Source: BRH-c25 sp964574195 (GTDB lineage Bacteria > Bacillota > Clostridia > Lutisporales > Lutisporaceae). Taken from it: a DNA stretch of 15,502 nucleotides. Shown here one piece after another: positions 12,868-15,502 of this stretch. Position numbers and translations under genes: made by a program. The notes beneath the pieces were generated by a model. It was not told where the DNA came from. It did no database searches and was given only the letters and a program-made list of their open reading frames with translations. The stretch covers positions 1-15,502 of the forward strand of contig CAZNMO010000110.1 in NCBI GenBank assembly GCA_964574195.1. The letters run 5' to 3'. Positions within the stretch are counted from its first letter, which is position 1, and each line of letters starts with the position of its first letter.

Positions 12868-13938
12868 TCAGCTAAATGTGATATTGCCTACCACAGCCAG
12901 ATCCGTCGGGTTAAGAACTACATTTGCTACTGGAGATGTTACATCATAATCATATACCCCTTCAGAATCATGAATAGCATTTCGGAGGTCGCTAAGAAGC
13001 ACCTTGCCACCGATCTTAACGGAGTTGATACATTTCTGAATATTTTCGATTATTTTTTCACTGATATCATTTAATTGATATCCTTCTTTGGGTTCTATTG
13101 TGGCAGTTACGTTTACGGCCACAGGTGTTGGAGCAATTACTCTTGGATCACAACCAACCTGTCTTTTTGAGTTAATATAAGCTTGAACCTCATCAATCAA
13201 GGCTTGTGAAGGAACTCCGTTTGCTCCGGCTATAACAATGTCAATAGTCCCGTTCCCCCGGTTTAGTGACAGCGCCTTAGCGGAAGTAACACCAGGGACT
13301 TCCAATGCCCATTTTTCATAGTCAGTTTCATTGCCGCCGTTTTCCGGATTAGCGCAGTAATCGAGGAACCTCGCTCTGAATACTTCAAGGTCCTCAATGT
13401 CAGCTCCATCTAAAAATGCTTCAGGATTTATTACATAATCGAAGCCGTCCGGAGGTACAATCATTTCAGTTATAGAGTTTGCAGCTACATTACCGCTGCT
13501 GCCGGCGTATACCGCAGCTGCAGGCACGTCAATATATAACTGTCCGGCGCTCAGTGTTATAGCTTTAGTAGGTGCAAATAGCACCTTATTACCGTCTCTA
13601 TCTGGCTTTGTAGAGCATTCATTTTCAGGGGCAACTATCCTATCAACTACATCTGCCACATACCTGCTAAACCGGAGGATTCCCTGAGACTTATTTGATT
13701 CTTTCCTGAATACACCCTTCCTTGCTGCATGCATCTCCAGATATGGACTATCTGCTGTTTGCGGGAACATCTGCTTTAAAATCCACTTTTGATTGTAGTA
13801 TAATCCGTTTATTAGGGACGCATATACCTTTGCTTTTATGGCAATATCGGATGCATCTGAAATATTGGCATTGTTAATCTCACTAGCAAAATCAGCCAGC
13901 ATCTCAGCGATTATTTGCTCATGAGTTTTACTGATCAT
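12868..13938 (-). CDS. Baseplate J/gp47 family wedge protein (XkdT-like)
   Basis: A 356-residue wedge protein of contractile tails. The N-terminal helical part (QIIAEMLADFASEINNANIS) is followed by LYYNQKWILKQMFPQTADSP, then a beta-sandwich with AGSSGNVAANSITEMIVPPD and FLDGADIEDLEVFRARFLDY plus NGGNETDYEKWALEVPGVTS, the best-conserved part of baseplate J proteins. The terminal part is the TP-VNVTATI and VGGKVLLSDLRNAIHDSEGV segment. The ATG overlaps the stop of the gp25-like gene by four bases, indicating translational coupling, and GGAGGTGA precedes it. Confidence 0.93.
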   Translation of the reverse strand: MISKTHEQIIAEMLADFASEINNANISDASDIAIKAKVYASLINGLYYNQKWILKQMFPQTADSPYLEMHAARKGVFRKESNKSQGILRFSRYVADVVDRIVAPENECSTKPDRDGNKVLFAPTKAITLSAGQLYIDVPAAAVYAGSSGNVAANSITEMIVPPDGFDYVINPEAFLDGADIEDLEVFRARFLDYCANPENGGNETDYEKWALEVPGVTSAKALSLNRGNGTIDIVIAGANGVPSQALIDEVQAYINSKRQVGCDPRVIAPTPVAVNVTATIEPKEGYQLNDISEKIIENIQKCINSVKIGGKVLLSDLRNAIHDSEGVYDYDVTSPVANVVLNPTDLAVVGNITFS

Positions 13939-14294
13939 ACTTTCACCTCCACTATCAACGGGTTCCCAGCGCTGTCTTCTGCTTCAACCGCTATAAAAAG
14001 CTCTTTATTGTCAACTCTATTCACTATCACATCTTTGACAATGATATCTGTCTCTGGGAGTAGAGCATCAATAACATACTGTTTTGCTTTCTCAGGTATC
14101 TTTGACCACTTCTCTTGATACAATTTATAGAGCTCACTGCCTAAATTCTCATCATATAAAAAGCTGCCCTTTCTCACGGACAGCCTGATATATATCCTCT
14201 GCTTCTTCTCTTCAACGCCTTCAACCCTTTCAATATGGCCGGAAGGTGATAATGTGTAATCTCCATCAATTAATTTATAATCCAAAATATACAC
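13935..14294 (-). CDS. gp25/GPW-like or DUF2634 baseplate wedge protein (Mu gp46, XkdS-like)
   Basis: A 119-residue protein. DYTLSPSGHIERVEGVEEKK, then QRIYIRLSVRKGSFLYDENL and GSELYKLYQEKW are the gp25/XkdS-type core; the C-terminal half is beta (IIVKDVIVNRVD, FIAVEAEDSAGNPLIVEVKV). It forms the inner wedge with baseplate J. The frame can start at the GTG at 14294 or the TTG at 14285; the AGGTG site is better spaced for the TTG, giving MDYKLIDGDYTL. It overlaps the baseplate J start by four bases. Confidence 0.85.
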   Translation of the reverse strand: MYILDYKLIDGDYTLSPSGHIERVEGVEEKKQRIYIRLSVRKGSFLYDENLGSELYKLYQEKWSKIPEKAKQYVIDALLPETDIIVKDVIVNRVDNKELFIAVEAEDSAGNPLIVEVKV

Positions 14295-14299
14295 CTACT

Positions 14300-14671
14300 T
14301 TACAGTGTAATAGGTTTGCCGGCTGAAGCTATCTGCACCCTATCATTTATCATTACAGTACCATCATTTTTCAAATGGATTTTAGCCCCTCCAGAAGAAT
14401 ACAAGAGTAATTCCCCAGGTAATATCCCTTTATCCTCCATCAGAACGCCTATGGCAACTGAGTGTTTTTCCCGCCCCCAGTTCTTTATAATCTCAGCTGT
14501 AGCTCCTATTGGAGGAAGCCATATTATACCGTAAGGAGCTATTAATTTCGCTTCTCTTGTTTCCCCAAGCCCCTCAACATTCACCCTGTTTTTATATGCC
14601 GAGGTGACATCTGAAAGCACAGAATTATTTATCACAACTTTACTAGCTTCCTTCTTTATTGTATTTATCAC
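14300..14671 (-). CDS. Baseplate spike protein, Mu gp45/gpV-like (XkdR position)
   Basis: A 123-residue protein with an OB-like N-terminal part (KNRVNVEGLGETREAKLIAP, then YGIIWLPPIGATAEIIKNWG) and the segment GELLLYSSGGAKIHLKNDGT ending in VMINDRVQIA. The latter is the start of the beta-helical needle seen in gpV/gp45 spike proteins that pierce the membrane. Length and position (after the hub, before the gp25-like gene) agree with Mu gp45 and with XkdR of PBSX. It starts at a GTG (14671) whose G overlaps the upstream stop codon; GGAGGGG lies upstream. Confidence 0.8.
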   Translation of the reverse strand: MINTIKKEASKVVINNSVLSDVTSAYKNRVNVEGLGETREAKLIAPYGIIWLPPIGATAEIIKNWGREKHSVAIGVLMEDKGILPGELLLYSSGGAKIHLKNDGTVMINDRVQIASAGKPITL

Positions 14672-15502
14672 TATAGCCCCTCCCAGATCGGCCGTAACCT
14701 AACAACAGTAATGCTCCCTCTATCACGGCTCTTTATTTGCCTTACTCCGACAATAAAAAAAATCCCATCAATCTTATTAACGGGATCTATTACTTTTGCT
14801 GTTATGTTTATTCCAATGCTCAAGTTACCTTTTACTTCAATCACTATCTCATAGCTGCCTCTTTTGCTCTCCTTAATCTCATCAGCTGCCTTTTTTTCTG
14901 CTTCTGAGTAATTTTCTGATTCTGGATCCTCGATTATTCTTCGGCGCTTGAAACCTTTGTTTATTAATGCATCATCCTTCTTCTTTGCAGTAAATGTCTT
15001 TTCCCCGTGGGCTCTTACCCATACCTCCGACTTTAATCTGGCACAACTCTTTACAAGCTCACACGATTCCATAGGTATTTCACCGGATACCGCATTAGAA
15101 AAAGTATGCGAAGGCGCCGCATTGTAATTCAATTCCCTGGCTACGATTGTGCTATCAGGCATTACCCATAGCCATAAGCCTAGCTTCTTAGCTTCTTTGA
15201 AGAGCAGGTCCCACTCACTATCGCCGATATCAACTACAACTTTCTTAATCGCCTTGGTCTTTGCAATATCAAGCTTGGTAAAACCATACGGTGTAGCTAT
15301 CTTTTTTACTAACTCTTCAAATGTAAGATTATAATATGTCTGAGGAACAGCATCATTATCAATCAGCAGCAGGGCCATATCTCTTCCATCGAGTGTTATA
15401 AAACTGCCGCCACTGTCCCATTTCCCGCGGTAATCATCAACCATGCCTTTTATTAATGTGATATCTCCCGAAACCTCTACAGTGTCATTTGTATCTATTA
15501 AA
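14671..15502 (-). CDS. Baseplate hub protein, XkdQ / Mu gp44 / gpD-like (5' end beyond window)
   Basis: The frame is open to the right edge, so at least 276 residues are present and the start is not seen; the ATG at 15444 is internal, because in-frame codons before it read VEVSGDITLIKG. TLDGRDMALLLIDNDAVPQT, then LTFEELVKKIATPYGFTKLD and EWDLLFKEAKKLGLWLWVMP, and a C-terminal FFIVGVRQIKSRDRGSITVV are features of gpD/gp44/XkdQ hub proteins, which sit under the tail tube and hold the spike. It ends with TAG overlapping the spike gene start. Confidence 0.85.
   Translation of the reverse strand, partial: LIDTNDTVEVSGDITLIKGMVDDYRGKWDSGGSFITLDGRDMALLLIDNDAVPQTYYNLTFEELVKKIATPYGFTKLDIAKTKAIKKVVVDIGDSEWDLLFKEAKKLGLWLWVMPDSTIVARELNYNAAPSHTFSNAVSGEIPMESCELVKSCARLKSEVWVRAHGEKTFTAKKKDDALINKGFKRRRIIEDPESENYSEAEKKAADEIKESKRGSYEIVIEVKGNLSIGINITAKVIDPVNKIDGIFFIVGVRQIKSRDRGSITVVRLRPIWEGL

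Larger units (their letters stand above)
4765..15502. mobile_element. Prophage or phage-tail-like element inserted in comM (left end; right end not in window)
   Basis: The left boundary is the comM break. The segment contains a phage-type tandem-HTH regulator, an SOS-boxed operon, an endolysin, holin-like membrane proteins and a contractile-tail baseplate and fibre module ordered as in PBSX and Mu. No integrase, terminase or capsid gene is visible, so integrity cannot be judged. The 10-N gap at 7846 means that continuity between 4765-7845 and 7856-15502 rests on scaffolding. The first part could partly be another kind of island. Confidence 0.75.

Overview
The window looks like a draft scaffold from a low-to-mid GC Firmicute of the class Clostridia (inferred). 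The evidence is the host gene order trmFO, topA, dprA, a DUF1232 gene and comM on one strand, the strong GGAGG-type ribosome binding sites, a Gram-positive LexA box and an AbrB-type regulator. Ten Ns at 7846-7855 mark an assembly gap.

Region 1 (1-4765) is host chromosome, all genes on the minus strand. comM is reduced to its C-terminal third. It is followed by a DUF1232 (YkvA-like) gene, dprA, topA and trmFO (cut by the left window edge). topA is split by a one-base frameshift in a short A run. The dprA/DUF1232 spacer carries a dense set of inverted and direct TTTGTTA boxes. It also has plus-strand promoter-like and terminator elements with no plus-strand gene between them, so a small RNA is possible.

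Region 2 (about 4765-7845) begins exactly where comM homology stops, inside the codons for its Pro-Cys-Pro-Cys-Gly motif. It is read as the left end of a prophage or integrated element. It holds a tandem-HTH repressor-like gene on the plus strand. Facing it is a two-gene operon under a near-perfect LexA (SOS) box: an 89-aa protein of unknown function and a short WYL-like protein. Beyond these are a DUF3006 gene paired with an exported ComEC-like metallo-beta-lactamase-fold protein that carries two Ada-like cysteine repeats, and an AbrB-family regulator with a zinc-ribbon-like tail.

Region 3 (7856-15502) is a phage late module, almost all on the minus strand, in the order seen in PBSX/Mu-type contractile-tail phages. 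Read in the direction of transcription it runs: gp44/XkdQ-like hub, gp45-like spike, gp25/gp46-like wedge, baseplate J (gp47), DUF2313 (gp48), repeat-rich tail fibre, LamG-domain protein, XkdW-like protein, XkdX, two or three small proteins, membrane/holin-like proteins and an M15-type endolysin. One small winged-helix-like gene with its own promoter sits inside this module on the opposite strand. No integrase, capsid or terminase gene is in the window, so whether this is an intact phage or a phage-tail-like particle cannot be decided here.

A plausible integrated picture (inference) is as follows. The element sits in the competence gene comM, a tandem-HTH regulator holds it quiescent, and a LexA-controlled operon beside that regulator links DNA damage to induction. 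The late module then builds a contractile tail and lyses the host.
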